Assembly: GCF_018860825.1 (NCBI RefSeq)
Contig: NZ_JAHKPZ010000036.1
Location: 106,597 to 170,596 of the forward strand
Origin: Lacinutrix sp. C3R15
Lineage (GTDB): Bacteria > Bacteroidota > Bacteroidia > Flavobacteriales > Flavobacteriaceae
Direction: 5' to 3'
Length of the DNA stretch: 64,000 bases
Below are positions 15,643 to 25,390 of this stretch, piece after piece (within the stretch, counting starts at the first letter, position 1; each line of letters begins with the position of its first letter). The notes under the pieces are model-generated. The model was not told the DNA's origin. It ran no database searches and saw only the letters and a list, made by a program, of their open reading frames with translations. The position numbers and the translations under genes are program-made.

Positions 15643-17007
15643 TTATTTGTTGGTATATACCGTTTTAACATTTACAAACTCGTGTATTCCTTCTACAGAT
15701 AATTCTCTGCCATAGCCAGATGCTTTTGTACCACCAAAAGGTAATCTAGGGTCTGATTTTACCATTTCATTTATAAAAAAGGCACCATCAGGTATTTTAG
15801 AAATATATTTTGTTGCTGTTTCTGTATCTTCTGTAAATAGCATAGTACCTAAACCAAATTTAGAATTTGTAGCAAGTTCTAATGCTTCGTCTATATTTTT
15901 TATTTTAAAAATAGGAGCTACTGGTCCAAAGGTTTCTTCGGTAAATACAGCCATGTTTTTGGTAACATGTGTTAGTATTGTTGGCGCAAAATAAGCTTTG
16001 TCTCTTTGGTTACCTAAAACAACTTTTGCTCCTTTTTGTATAGCGTCATCTACTTGTTTTTGTATATCTGTAGCTAGATCTTCTCTGGCTAGAGTTGCTA
16101 TTTCTGTTTCTTGATGTAAAGGGTTACTATATTTTAGTGTTTTAACTTTAGCAGTAAATTTATCAACAAATTCATCATAAATATTTTCAGTAACAATAAA
16201 ACGTTTTGCAGCAATACAGCTTTGTCCTGTATTTAGCATTCTTGCTTTTACTATAGTATCTATATATTTATTTAAATTGGCATCATCTAAAACAATACAT
16301 GCGTTATTGCCTCCTAATTCTAAAACGGCTTTTTTTAGATTCTGTCCAGCAATTTTAGCAATACTTCTTCCTGCTTTTTCACTTCCTGTTAGTGATACAG
16401 CTTTAATAATAGGGTCTTCTAAAACCTTTTCTATAACCTTGTGGTTGGTTACTAAGGTTTGATAACATCCTTTATTAAAACCAGCATCTTCAAAAATAGT
16501 TTGTAAAGCCATGGCACATCCTGTAACGTTTGAAGCATGTTTAACCACAACGGTATTTCCTGCTGCTAGCGTAGGAATGGCAAAACGTAAAACTTGCCAA
16601 AAAGGAAAATTCCAAGGCATAATTGCTAATATTACGCCTAAAGGATCATAGCTTATAAAGCTTTCTGATGCATCTGTTTTAATGATTTGATCGGCTAAAA
16701 ATTCTTCGGCATTAGTGGTGTAAAAATCACAAAGAAAAATACATTTATTAATTTCTGCTCTACTTTCTTGAATAGGTTTACCCATTTCAAGAGTAATTAG
16801 CTCACTTAATGTGTCTAGTCGTTCTTCTAAAATATTTCCAACATTAGTTAGTAACTGTGTTCTGTGTTCTATGTTTTTATTTTTCCAATCCTTAAAAACC
16901 TTATCTGCTATTTTTAACTTAGTAAACACTTGCTCTTCAGTATCTAACGTATAGGTTTTAATTAGTTCTTGATTGTAAGGATTTATGGATTTTATGGTAT
17001 TTGACAT
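15643..17007 (-). CDS. NAD(P)-dependent aldehyde dehydrogenase (succinate-semialdehyde type)
   Basis: A complete 454-residue aldehyde dehydrogenase. Catalytic residues are visible: N133 in MPWNFP, E230 in LELGGNN and the nucleophile C264 in GQSCIAAKRF. The cofactor loop SLTGSEKAGRSIA (205-217) is also clear. Length and motifs match the short GabD/SSADH-like branch that oxidises succinate semialdehyde or similar aldehydes to the acid in the cytoplasm. It is a lone gene pointing toward the terminator at the element edge. The physiological substrate is uncertain. Confidence 0.88.
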   Translation of the reverse strand: MSNTIKSINPYNQELIKTYTLDTEEQVFTKLKIADKVFKDWKNKNIEHRTQLLTNVGNILEERLDTLSELITLEMGKPIQESRAEINKCIFLCDFYTTNAEEFLADQIIKTDASESFISYDPLGVILAIMPWNFPFWQVLRFAIPTLAAGNTVVVKHASNVTGCAMALQTIFEDAGFNKGCYQTLVTNHKVIEKVLEDPIIKAVSLTGSEKAGRSIAKIAGQNLKKAVLELGGNNACIVLDDANLNKYIDTIVKARMLNTGQSCIAAKRFIVTENIYDEFVDKFTAKVKTLKYSNPLHQETEIATLAREDLATDIQKQVDDAIQKGAKVVLGNQRDKAYFAPTILTHVTKNMAVFTEETFGPVAPIFKIKNIDEALELATNSKFGLGTMLFTEDTETATKYISKIPDGAFFINEMVKSDPRLPFGGTKASGYGRELSVEGIHEFVNVKTVYTNK

Positions 17008-17138
17008 GATTTTATGATTTAAAAGTTACTACTAAGTTACTAGATAAGATTTTTATTAAAAAAGGATTGGTATAAGAAAATCTAATATGGATATTATAAC
17101 TGTTGATAACTTAAGTGTTAGTTTTCTATCAAAAATCC

Positions 17139-17146
17139 TACTTTTG
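17139..17146 (+). promoter_or_regulatory. -7 promoter box of trxB
   Basis: TACTTTTG matches the Bacteroidota TAnnTTTG box 25 bases before the trxB start codon. A clear TTG at the -33 position is not seen. Confidence 0.45.
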
Positions 17147-17170
17147 TATAGATAATAAGATACTAAAATT

Positions 17171-18154
17171 ATGTCTGATACAATAGAAAAAGTAAAATGC
17201 TTAATTATAGGTTCTGGACCAGCAGGTTATACTGCAGCAATCTATGCGGCTAGAGCTAATATGAAACCTGTTCTTTATCAAGGAACACAACCAGGAGGTC
17301 AATTAACGACTACTAATGAAGTAGAGAATTTTCCTGGTTACCCTGAAGGAATTACAGGACCAGAAATGATGATGCAACTACAAAAACAAGCAGAGCGTTT
17401 TGAAACAGACGTTCGTGATGGTTGGGTAACTAAAGTAGATTTCTCTGGTGATGTACATAAAGTATGGGTAAATGAAACGAAAGAAATTCATTGTGATACT
17501 GTAATAATATCTACTGGAGCTTCGGCTAAATATTTAGGTTTAGATTCTGAACAAAAATATTTAAAACTTGGTGGAGGTGTTTCGGCTTGTGCTGTTTGTG
17601 ATGGATTTTTCTACAGAAACCAAGAAGTGGTAATTGTTGGAGCAGGAGATAGCGCTTGTGAAGAAGCACATTACTTATCTAAGCTTTGTAAAAAAGTAAC
17701 TATGCTGGTAAGACGTGATGCCTTTAGAGCGTCTAAAATTATGGCTGCTCGTGTTGCAAATACTGAAAATATTGAAATTTTATTTAACACAGAAACCGAT
17801 GAAGTTTTAGGTGACGGACAGGTTGTAAATGGTGTTAGAGTAGTAAATAATAAAACCAATGAAAAACATGAAATTCCTGCAACAGGATTTTTTGTAGCTA
17901 TTGGTCACAAGCCAAATACAGATATTTTTAAAGATTATTTAGATTTAGACGAAACAGGTTATATTATTCATGCTAAACCAGGAACATCTAAAACTAATGT
18001 AGAAGGTGTTTTTGTGTCTGGAGATGCAGCAGACCATGTGTATAGACAAGCAATTACTGCAGCAGGAACAGGTTGTATGGCAGCTTTAGATGCAGAACGT
18101 TATTTAGCAGCTAAAGATGCTTCTTTTGAAGTGAGTACTTCTAACTACAACTAA
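17171..18154 (+). CDS. trxB: Thioredoxin-disulfide reductase
   Basis: 327 residues with the full TrxB layout: FAD-binding GSGPAGYTAAIYAARA (14-29), the redox motif CAVC followed by DGFFYR, the NADPH-binding VGAGDSACEEA, and the C-terminal FAD segment GDAADHVYRQAITAAGTGCMAA. It reduces thioredoxin with NADPH in the cytoplasm. The gene stands alone, with a good promoter box upstream and a strong terminator behind it. Confidence 0.95.
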   Translation: MSDTIEKVKCLIIGSGPAGYTAAIYAARANMKPVLYQGTQPGGQLTTTNEVENFPGYPEGITGPEMMMQLQKQAERFETDVRDGWVTKVDFSGDVHKVWVNETKEIHCDTVIISTGASAKYLGLDSEQKYLKLGGGVSACAVCDGFFYRNQEVVIVGAGDSACEEAHYLSKLCKKVTMLVRRDAFRASKIMAARVANTENIEILFNTETDEVLGDGQVVNGVRVVNNKTNEKHEIPATGFFVAIGHKPNTDIFKDYLDLDETGYIIHAKPGTSKTNVEGVFVSGDAADHVYRQAITAAGTGCMAALDAERYLAAKDASFEVSTSNYN

Positions 18155-18175
18155 AACTGTAGTATAAATAAATAT

Positions 18176-18216
18176 AAAAAGTGCCTAGTGTTATATGTAA
18201 TACTAGGCACTTTTTT
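18176..18216 (+). terminator. Intrinsic terminator after trxB
   Basis: A perfect 14-bp stem (18176-18189 with 18202-18215), 12-base loop, A and T tracts on the two sides. It can act in both directions between trxB and the convergent DUF2807 gene. Confidence 0.88.
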
Positions 18217-18236
18217 ATTTTAAAAAGGAATTGTAT

Positions 18237-19085
18237 TTATAATTCTTTTTTGTGTAGAGTAGAAGTATCTTTAAAAGCATTAATGGTAATTTTAGGGTTA
18301 CCATATAAATAAACCTCACTACTTCCAGAGGTGTCTAATGTTAAGTCATGTAATACATGTACAGTAGCATCACTAGAATCTTCCGTTGTTAAATTACAGG
18401 TGTTTATTGTTAGGTTTTTAGCAGAAAAGTCAGAGGAATTTATAGCTGTTAAATCAAGATGTTCTACTTCTCCTTCAATTTTAGTAAATGCACTTTGGTA
18501 CATATATAGTTTTAAACTGTCTGTTTCTATTAAAGCTTCGGTTTTACTATTTTCATTAAGTTCTATGTTAACTTTATTACTTTCAATATTCAATTTAGAT
18601 TTAGAACTAAAACCAAAATTAGATTTGTTATTGTTTATAAGGGTAAAGTGTTTGTTTTTAATGTTTAAAAAGGCTTTGGCATAATCGTTAATTTTTAATT
18701 CTAACGAATCGTTTTTTAAAGTATTGGCAGCGCTAAGTTCGGCATCTTCATTAATTTCTATATAGCGAAGTGATTTTGTAATATTTACAACAATATTTAA
18801 TCTTTTGCTAGATTGTATCTTGGCCAAGGTGCTAAAACTTAATACACTGTCTTTAACTGAAAACTGAATGATTTCGTGTAAATTTTCATCGGTTTCAATT
18901 TCTACCGAAGCTGCGTCGCTTTGAATAAGTTCTATTTCAAATTTTTCGCCAAAAGTTATGGTGTTAAAATCGTCTATTATTGTTTGTACTGTTGTAACAA
19001 TTTTATTTCCCTTTACTTTTTCTTGTGCAAAACCTGTACTAGCTGTAATTGCAATACATAGTGTTAAAACCCAATTTTTCAACAT
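18237..19085 (-). CDS. Secreted DUF2807 (GIN-domain) protein
   Basis: 282 residues with a cleavable signal peptide (VLTLCIAITASTGFAQ) and a beta-helical body typical of DUF2807/GIN proteins: FNTITFGEKFEIELIQSDAASVEIETDENL near the start, followed by repeated short strands with Asn, Ser and Asp turns. Such proteins are exported to the periplasm or surface of Bacteroidota and often stand near PspC and PadR genes, as here. A possible promoter box (CAAATATA, reverse of TATATTTG) lies at 19113-19120. Molecular role unknown. Confidence 0.82.
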   Translation of the reverse strand: MLKNWVLTLCIAITASTGFAQEKVKGNKIVTTVQTIIDDFNTITFGEKFEIELIQSDAASVEIETDENLHEIIQFSVKDSVLSFSTLAKIQSSKRLNIVVNITKSLRYIEINEDAELSAANTLKNDSLELKINDYAKAFLNIKNKHFTLINNNKSNFGFSSKSKLNIESNKVNIELNENSKTEALIETDSLKLYMYQSAFTKIEGEVEHLDLTAINSSDFSAKNLTINTCNLTTEDSSDATVHVLHDLTLDTSGSSEVYLYGNPKITINAFKDTSTLHKKEL

Positions 19086-19376
19086 TTGTTTTCTGGTTAA
19101 TTAATATATATACAAATATATACAAAAACCATCCCAAACCTGATTTTTAGTTTAGAATGGTTTTTTTGCAGAAAGTTGTTCTGCCTTTTTTGGTTAAATT
19201 GGTTGGTTTTAATTTTTGTTAGATAAATATATCTAACAGCATTGCTATTATTGCATTTACTAAATAGAACATAACGGTTTGTTTTTTGATTGATTAATTA
19301 ATGATTCAAATATTATATTTTTTGTTAGTGATTAATAACTTAAATATCTGAATTGTTTGTTTTTAAGGATGAATTG

Positions 19377-21191
19377 TTATTCTTCATCTTGGTTTATTTG
19401 TATACCATCTTCATCTATATGTACTTTTACTTCATTTGTGTTTGCACGAACACCATTTTTGTTGATTTTTACATTAGAATCTTCCGTTTTAATTTCTAAG
19501 CCATCATTATTAATATTAATGCTTCCTTTTTCATCATTCACATTTATTTTAACTTTATAATCTTCTTCGGTTTCTTCTTGAGTACAATCTAAACAAATAG
19601 CTTCTTCATTTTTTATTTTTAAAAACTGTCCAGCATCTTTATACGTAACAAGATTGTTGTTAGACCTGTAACGGTTTAAAAAAGATCTTGTGTTTTTATT
19701 TAAATGTATTACCATATCTTCAGGAACATAGAGTATTAAACTAACTTCTTGGTCGCTAAACTTGTTTGTAGCATTAGTTGTTAAATATTTGTCTAGTTCT
19801 ACAGTATTATTCACTATGGTATAGTTATAATTTATGTTTTCTGCACGCTCCTTAGCAGATTGAAAACTTCTGCCATCTGCTGTTTTTTCAACATGTAAGC
19901 TTACTAAAGAGTCTTCTGTAGATTTAATAATCAATTCTATATCTGAAGAATAAATGTGTTTTTCATCATTATCTCCATATACAAGTTGAAAAGAGTTGCC
20001 ATTTTTATGCATGCTTTTGTTGTATGCATTATTGTCTATTCTTTTAATACTTAAGGTATCATTGGTAGTAATAGAATATTCCATTTTTTCATTTACAGTA
20101 GCATCAAAAGCATGTTCTGTTGCTTGTGTAATACCAATAATTATAAGCCCTATTATAGATACAAACCATAAACCAAGTAGTGAATATTTGGCAATATTAC
20201 CTATAGATTTTAGGTTATTGATTAATATCTTTAACCCTAAATAAAAGATAAAGAAAAACGGAATTCCTATTGCAAATAAAGCTAAAAGGGAAACTAGCCA
20301 AACAGGAGTTCCTGCTGCATTTGCTGTATCTACAAGATCAAATCCAGGAACGTTTATAGCGTCTGAAATACCTACGGTAAACATGGCTATTACTAAGCCT
20401 ATTAATGTTGAAGCACCAATAAATATTAAGAAAACACCAATGCACTTTGCAACTATTTTTAACAAAAACATAAAGAGATTCCCTATGGTATCAAAAAACG
20501 ATGTGGATGTAGATTTTAAAGAGTTACTTTTTTTTTTGAAATCTACATTTTTTGCAGCATCACTTACAGAATCTGATACGTTTTTTGCAACATCTTGAAC
20601 CGTATCTGTAACGGTTGTTATGCCATCTTTAATCTTTTTTTCAATATTACTAATGTTTACAGGTTCTCCTTTCATCATTAGCTTATCACTTGTAGTAACA
20701 GCTTCTGGTAGTAAAATCCATAATAATATATAAAGTAATACACCTGTTCCTGCTCCAAAAATTAGTAAAATCCAGATTAGTCTAATCCATATTGCATCAA
20801 TTCCAAAATAATGTGCTAATCCAGCAGAAACACCACCAACATAAGAGTTGTCTGTATCTCTAAAAAGTTTTCTAGAGGCTGTTTTATTGTTTGTATATTG
20901 CTTAGGTTCATCATCAAATATCTCATCGTCAACAATATAATCTTCGGGTTGCCCCATGATGGTGATTACATCATCTACTTCTTTAATACCAATAACTTGT
21001 TTGTCGTGTTTAACGCGTTCTGTAAAAAGTTCTGCAATTCTTGCTTCTATATCTGAAATAATTTCAGATCGACCTTGAGAGTCTGTAAACGAACGTTTAA
21101 TAGCCTCCAGATAGCGTTGTAGTTTTAAGTATGCATCTTCATCTATATGAAAAAATATACCTGCTAAATTTATGTTGACTGTTTTATTCAT
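19377..21191 (-). CDS. PspC-domain envelope protein with DUF2807-like C-terminus
   Basis: 604 residues. The N-terminal part (1-100) is cytoplasmic. A PspC domain follows (about 107-165: RKLFRDTDNSYVGGVSAGLA, HYFGIDAIWIRLIWILLI), then several further membrane segments (about 230-355), and a C-terminal periplasmic beta-rich region ending in Asp/Asn-rich repeats (VNDEKGSININNDGLEI). PspC proteins help the envelope stress response; the Bacteroidota type is fused to these extra parts. The start overlaps the stop of the PadR gene by 8 bases, so the pair is co-translated and probably repressed by PadR. Confidence 0.88.
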   Translation of the reverse strand: MNKTVNINLAGIFFHIDEDAYLKLQRYLEAIKRSFTDSQGRSEIISDIEARIAELFTERVKHDKQVIGIKEVDDVITIMGQPEDYIVDDEIFDDEPKQYTNNKTASRKLFRDTDNSYVGGVSAGLAHYFGIDAIWIRLIWILLIFGAGTGVLLYILLWILLPEAVTTSDKLMMKGEPVNISNIEKKIKDGITTVTDTVQDVAKNVSDSVSDAAKNVDFKKKSNSLKSTSTSFFDTIGNLFMFLLKIVAKCIGVFLIFIGASTLIGLVIAMFTVGISDAINVPGFDLVDTANAAGTPVWLVSLLALFAIGIPFFFIFYLGLKILINNLKSIGNIAKYSLLGLWFVSIIGLIIIGITQATEHAFDATVNEKMEYSITTNDTLSIKRIDNNAYNKSMHKNGNSFQLVYGDNDEKHIYSSDIELIIKSTEDSLVSLHVEKTADGRSFQSAKERAENINYNYTIVNNTVELDKYLTTNATNKFSDQEVSLILYVPEDMVIHLNKNTRSFLNRYRSNNNLVTYKDAGQFLKIKNEEAICLDCTQEETEEDYKVKINVNDEKGSININNDGLEIKTEDSNVKINKNGVRANTNEVKVHIDEDGIQINQDEE

Positions 21192-21528
21192 TTTTTGTTG
21201 TTTTTTGACTAGTTACTATGTTTACTGCGTTTTGTAATTCGTTCCAAGTAGTGGTTAGTTCATTAAGAAATAGTTTTCCAGTTTCTGTTAAACCATAATA
21301 CTTTCTTGGTGGTCCTGAGGTAGATTCTTCCCATCTATAATTAAGAAGTCCTGCGTTTTTTAATCTAGTTAGTAATGGGTAAATGGTACCTTCTACTACT
21401 AGTAATTTTGCGTCTTTTAATGTTCCTAGAATTTCTGCAACATACGCATCATCGTCTTTTAAGACCGATAGTATGCAATATTCTAAAACACCTTTTCGCA
21501 TTTGTGCTTTTGTGTTTTCTATCTTCAT
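21184..21528 (-). CDS. PadR-family transcriptional repressor
   Basis: 114 residues with the PadR winged helix: RKGVLEYCILSVLKDDDAYVAEI (about 12-34), VVEGTIYPLLTRLKNAGLL and the wing WEESTSGPPRKYYGLTETG. A C-terminal helix (LNELTTTWNELQNAVNIV) forms the dimer arm. It is the first gene of the PadR-PspC operon, an arrangement seen throughout Bacteroidota, and probably controls this operon in response to an envelope signal. Confidence 0.92.
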   Translation of the reverse strand: MKIENTKAQMRKGVLEYCILSVLKDDDAYVAEILGTLKDAKLLVVEGTIYPLLTRLKNAGLLNYRWEESTSGPPRKYYGLTETGKLFLNELTTTWNELQNAVNIVTSQKTTKNE

Positions 21529-21623
21529 AGTTTCCTTTTAATTTTATTATAACTGTTCATTTTTTGATGGATTAGATGGTTCATTAGTAATGGTATTATA
21601 ACGAGTGATTAATTCGTTTAAAA

Positions 21624-22070
21624 TTATTTTAAAAAATTTATGGTTAATGGGTACTTAAATAGTTCTCCATTTCTTGCTGTTAAACTTGCTTTTATAATAA
21701 AAACAAGCTCTAATAAAAATGCTATAATGGCAAATCCTGCAAAGGCACCTCCTATATATAATAGAGGAGAAGGTTTATCTAAGTTTATACTAATATTTTC
21801 AAAAGCATTAATACTTATAAAGTCTATTTGTTTAAAAATATTAAAGACAAAAAACGGAACCGTTAACAATCCTATTACCATACTATACAGTAAAATACTT
21901 ATTTGAAAATTTATGGCCTGCTTACCATGTGCATCAATAAATGCAGACTTATCTTTATTGGTTGCCCAAAGTAGTATTGGTCCTAGAAAGTTTCCAAAAG
22001 GAATTATAAACCTTGAAAAGGTAGATAAATGTATAAAAGTGGCAATGTTTTTTTGATGGTTACTCTCCAT
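21624..22070 (-). CDS. DUF4870 membrane protein
   Basis: 148 residues with three to four membrane helices. HLSTFSRFIIPFGNFLGPILLWATNKD and DAHGKQAINFQISILLY are the DUF4870 signature, and a final helix (GAFAGFAIIAFLLELVFIIKA) precedes a short charged tail. DUF4870 proteins are small inner-membrane proteins of unknown function, often near PadR/PspC genes. A -7-like box (CAAATATA) stands at 22100-22107, 30 bases before the start. Confidence 0.85.
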   Translation of the reverse strand: MESNHQKNIATFIHLSTFSRFIIPFGNFLGPILLWATNKDKSAFIDAHGKQAINFQISILLYSMVIGLLTVPFFVFNIFKQIDFISINAFENISINLDKPSPLLYIGGAFAGFAIIAFLLELVFIIKASLTARNGELFKYPLTINFLK

Positions 22071-22166
22071 GATTTAAAAGTATATAATAGTTTCTTATAC
22101 AAATATATGTCTTTTAACAGGTATTATGTTACGCATAGTACTTAAAATTAACATAATTTTAACAAA

Positions 22167-22196
22167 TTGGATTGTCGAAATTTTTCAATAGTTTTG
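22167..22196 (+). promoter_or_regulatory. Promoter of the DUF4442-like gene
   Basis: TTG at 22167-22169, 19 spacer bases and TAGTTTTG at 22189-22196 match the Bacteroidota promoter. Transcription would start about 22203, just before the ATG at 22215. This excludes the longer frame that begins at 22167. Confidence 0.65.
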
Positions 22197-22214
22197 AAGA
22201 AACTTACATATATA

Positions 22215-22676
22215 ATGAAGCTAACACCTAAAAAGATAAATACTTTTAACTTAATAAAATTACCATCTGTTTTTTTTACAGGAATTCGGGTAAAGACTAT
22301 CACAGATATTTCTTGTACAGCAACTGTTAAACACAGATGGATAAACCAGAATCCTTTTAAATCTATGTTTTGGGCAGTACAAGGGATGGCAGCAGAACTA
22401 ACGACAGGAGCGTTAATGATGATGAAAATTAAAGAAAGCGGAAAAAATATTTCTATGTTAGTAGCTAATAATAATGCTACATTCACCAAAAAAGCTACAG
22501 GTAAAATTACATTCACTTGTACAGATGGAAATAAAATAGATGCTGCCATTGCAAACGCAATTGAAACAGGTGAAGGGCAAACGGTATGGATGCAATCTAT
22601 AGGTACAAATGCAGATGGAGTAGAAGTTTCTGTTTTTAATTTTGAATGGAGTATTAAAGTGAAGAGTAAAAAATAA
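22215..22676 (+). CDS. DUF4442-like hotdog-fold protein (thioesterase-related)
   Basis: 153 residues. The sequence (VKTITDISCTATVKHRWINQNPFKSMFWAVQGMAAELTTGAL) has the layout of hotdog-fold DUF4442 proteins related to acyl-CoA thioesterases. The tail (DGVEVSVFNFEWSIKVKSKK) is the last strand of the fold. The ATG at 22215 is chosen because the promoter covers the upstream TTG. It precedes an AIM24-type gene in the same direction by 62 bases. Substrate unknown. Confidence 0.72.
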   Translation: MKLTPKKINTFNLIKLPSVFFTGIRVKTITDISCTATVKHRWINQNPFKSMFWAVQGMAAELTTGALMMMKIKESGKNISMLVANNNATFTKKATGKITFTCTDGNKIDAAIANAIETGEGQTVWMQSIGTNADGVEVSVFNFEWSIKVKSKK

Positions 22677-22738
22677 ATTGTAACAAATTTTAAAACCAAG
22701 CAACTCATAAGCATATCAATTAAAAATCTTAAAAAAAT

Positions 22739-23539
22739 ATGACAGCACACGAAATAGATTACAAAATATATGGTGAAGAAATGCAATACGTAGAAATTGA
22801 ATTAGACCCTCAAGAAGGTGTTGTTGCAGAATCTGGTAGTTTTATGATGATGGATGATGGTATTACCATGGAAACCATTTTTGGTGATGGCTCTCAAAAA
22901 GATACTGGGTTTTTAGGTAAAATTTTAGGTGCAGGAAAACGTATTCTTACTGGTGAAAGTTTATTTATGACCGCTTTTTATAATGATTTGGTAGGTAAAA
23001 GAAATGTAAGTTTTGCTTCTCCATATCCAGGAAAGATTATACCTATAGACTTAACAGAGTTTGGTGGTAAGTTTATTTGCCAAAAAGATGCTTTTTTATG
23101 TGCAGCAAAAGGCGTTAGCGTTGGTATTGAGTTTAGTAAAAAACTAGGAAGAGGCTTGTTTGGTGGTGAAGGTTTTATCATGCAAAAATTAGAAGGTGAT
23201 GGTATGGCATTTGTTCATGCAGGAGGGACTATGGCTAAAAAAGAACTAAAAGCAGGAGAAACTTTGCGTGTAGATACAGGTTGTATTGTAGGTTTTGATC
23301 AAACTGTACATTATGACATAGAGTTTGTTGGTGGTATAAAAAACACGGTCTTTGGAGGTGAAGGTCTTTTCTTTGCAAAATTAGAAGGGCCGGGAACTGT
23401 TTTTGTGCAGTCTTTACCTTTTAGCAGATTAGCAGGAAGAGTGTTGGCAAGTGCACCAAGAGCAGGAGGTAACAATAAAGGAGAAGGTAGTATTCTTGGA
23501 GGAATTGGTGATTTGCTAGATGGTGATAATAGGTTTTAA
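22739..23539 (+). CDS. TIGR00266/AIM24 family protein
   Basis: 266 residues with the AIM24-family double beta-jelly pattern: [25 protein letters not shown] (about 19-43), [24 protein letters not shown], a second repeat ([29 protein letters not shown]) and [22 protein letters not shown] near the end. The family is widespread and its function is unknown, though relatives are linked to mitochondrial membrane organisation. No signal peptide is seen. Confidence 0.9.
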   Translation: MTAHEIDYKIYGEEMQYVEIELDPQEGVVAESGSFMMMDDGITMETIFGDGSQKDTGFLGKILGAGKRILTGESLFMTAFYNDLVGKRNVSFASPYPGKIIPIDLTEFGGKFICQKDAFLCAAKGVSVGIEFSKKLGRGLFGGEGFIMQKLEGDGMAFVHAGGTMAKKELKAGETLRVDTGCIVGFDQTVHYDIEFVGGIKNTVFGGEGLFFAKLEGPGTVFVQSLPFSRLAGRVLASAPRAGGNNKGEGSILGGIGDLLDGDNRF

Positions 23540-23684
23540 TAAAGTCATCTCTTTGTTAATTTTTTGTTTAAATAGAAATACCAATAGGTTTTTTTACTAT
23601 ATTTAATCAAACTAAAAGACATAGCTTATAAAACACTTCTACTTTTTATTTAAAACTAAACTTAATTAATACTATATTAATATT

Positions 23685-23882
23685 ATGGCAAGAGCAATGT
23701 TTGAGTACACTAAAACGGTACTTAATAAAGTGAGTTTTGATGCTACGTTGTTTTGTAAAGAAGTACAAAAAGCGGTTCAAAGATTACTACCTTATGAGCT
23801 AGAAGAATTAAGAATCTTTATTCAATCGCTTGTACAGAACAACCCAGAATTAAATCAATGTTTAATCTATTTAAAAGAATAG
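23685..23882 (+). CDS. Small conserved flavobacterial protein
   Basis: 65 residues, soluble and helical: ARAMFEYTKTVLNKVSFDATLFCKE and AVQRLLPYELEELRIFIQSL. It belongs to a small protein conserved in Flavobacteriia of unknown function. A strong terminator follows the stop codon at once, which supports a real gene. No partner is apparent. Confidence 0.75.
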   Translation: MARAMFEYTKTVLNKVSFDATLFCKEVQKAVQRLLPYELEELRIFIQSLVQNNPELNQCLIYLKE

Positions 23883-23912
23883 AAAAAAAGCGACTTTCAA
23901 GTCGCTTTTTTT
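23883..23912 (+). terminator. Intrinsic terminator
   Basis: A perfect GC-cored stem (23883-23896 with 23899-23912) flanked by A7 and T7 runs, directly behind the 65-residue gene. Confidence 0.88.
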
Positions 23913-23959
23913 ATTTAATATATAAATTAATGTAGATAGTTTTTTACAATATTTTATAT

Positions 23960-24355
23960 TTGCAAAAAATAGATAAGCTGAAAAAAATATTTATATATAT
24001 ATTATTATTTGCATTTGCATTAAAACCAATGTATTATGTAGGTCAAGTGCTTTACTATGAGCTTAATATTGATTATATAGTAAATACCTATTGTGTTAAT
24101 ACAGATAAGCCTGAATTAAAATGTAATGGTAAATGTCATTTAGCCAAACAGTTGCAATCTGTTTCTAATGACACCAAAAATAATGATGCTATTTCTAGTC
24201 TTATAGAAGCATTTACTTTTGTTTATTATAATCAATATCCTACTATAGTATTTACTCCTGATTTCTTGATAGATGCCAGTGAGAAATCTGTTTTTCACTC
24301 ACAAAACTATACATACAAATTCTCGTATAGTCATTTTAAGCCACCAATTGTATAA
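23960..24355 (+). CDS. Membrane-anchored CxxxC protein of the MbnP/MbnH locus
   Basis: Up to 131 residues. An N-terminal membrane anchor (KKIFIYILLFAFALKPMYYVGQVLYY) is followed by a short conserved core, NTYCVNTDKPELKCNGKCHLAKQL, with Cys that could bind copper or haem. The start is unclear: the TTG at 23960 lies inside a TATATTTG promoter-like box (23955-23962), so translation may begin at the CTG at 23978, or at the ATG at 24029. It lies just upstream of MbnP and MbnH and is often found there in Bacteroidota. Metal handling is inferred. Confidence 0.6.
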   Translation: MQKIDKLKKIFIYILLFAFALKPMYYVGQVLYYELNIDYIVNTYCVNTDKPELKCNGKCHLAKQLQSVSNDTKNNDAISSLIEAFTFVYYNQYPTIVFTPDFLIDASEKSVFHSQNYTYKFSYSHFKPPIV

Positions 24356-24522
24356 TTTTATTTTTAATATATAGGCTTTTTAGCCTGTACCATAACTACT
24401 TTTAATTATTATTTAAATGCATTTCTGTGTATAAAAAATGCAAAGGTTGCTTGTTTATATAGTAACAATAATAATCGAAATTTGGTACGCAACAACAATA
24501 CATAAAATTTAAAATTATAACA

Positions 24523-25329
24523 ATGAAATTATTAAAATATACATTTGCTTTATTATTAAGCGTAACACTAGCATCATGCTCAACAGATAATGATGATGAT
24601 AACGGTTCTGAAGATTTATCAGGACAAACCGGAGAATTAATCTTAAAATTTGATAATGGAGTAGGAGATCAAGATTTTATCTTTGGTACTTCTTATAGCA
24701 AATCTAATAACGAATCTTTTAAACTAGAAACATTAAAATACATTGTAAGTAATGTAAGATTTACAGATAGTGAAGGTAACGTTTTTACTTACCCAACAGA
24801 AGAAAATGTATTTATTGTAAATGAATTAGATGGTAATACAGCTGGAGAAATATATGTTACATTAAATGATGTAGATGCTGCAGATTATGTTTCTGTAACC
24901 TTTGGTGTTGGTATAGATCAAGACCGTTTTTTATTAGGAGCAGAAGGTCAAGGTGCATTTTTAGATGAAGCTTCAGAAGAAGGTATGCTGTGGAGTTGGG
25001 CTACTGGTTATAGATTTATTAGACTAGATGGTACATATTCTTCAGATACAGTAACCGATGCGCCTGTAAACATACATATGGGAAGCGTTGGTACTTCTTT
25101 AGATAACTACCGCGAAGTAACTTTATCTTTTCCAAATACGGTTTTAGTTAGAGAAACTACTTCTCCACAAGTACATATTAAAGCAGATATAGCTAAAGTG
25201 TTTGATGGTACAACCTCTGTAAATTTTGCAGATGGTTATGATCAAGTGCATACAGACAATGTGGAAACGCCAATTATTGCAGACAATGTTAACGGAATGT
25301 TTTCTGTACACCACGTACACAACGATTAA
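24523..25329 (+). CDS. MbnP family lipoprotein (copper-binding)
   Basis: 268 residues with a lipobox ending at C19 (TLASCS) and an acidic linker. The body has the MbnP features: LKFDNGVGDQDF, FKLETLKYIVSNVRF, W157 and W159 in GMLWSWATGYRFIRLDG, NIHMGSVG, and a His-rich end (VHHVHND). In the methanotroph system, MbnH oxidises a Trp of MbnP to kynurenine to create a Cu(I) site. The di-haem gene next door fits this. The same modification here is inference. Confidence 0.85.
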   Translation: MKLLKYTFALLLSVTLASCSTDNDDDNGSEDLSGQTGELILKFDNGVGDQDFIFGTSYSKSNNESFKLETLKYIVSNVRFTDSEGNVFTYPTEENVFIVNELDGNTAGEIYVTLNDVDAADYVSVTFGVGIDQDRFLLGAEGQGAFLDEASEEGMLWSWATGYRFIRLDGTYSSDTVTDAPVNIHMGSVGTSLDNYREVTLSFPNTVLVRETTSPQVHIKADIAKVFDGTTSVNFADGYDQVHTDNVETPIIADNVNGMFSVHHVHND

Positions 25330-25390
25330 TTATCAATATAAATTCAAGGAAAGTAAATGGCTTTCCTTGAATTTATTAAAATAACTATTT

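Noticed and set aside
22167..22214. Longer start of the DUF4442-like gene
   Set aside because: The added codons lie in a TTG-N19-TAGTTTTG promoter, so translation must begin at 22215.
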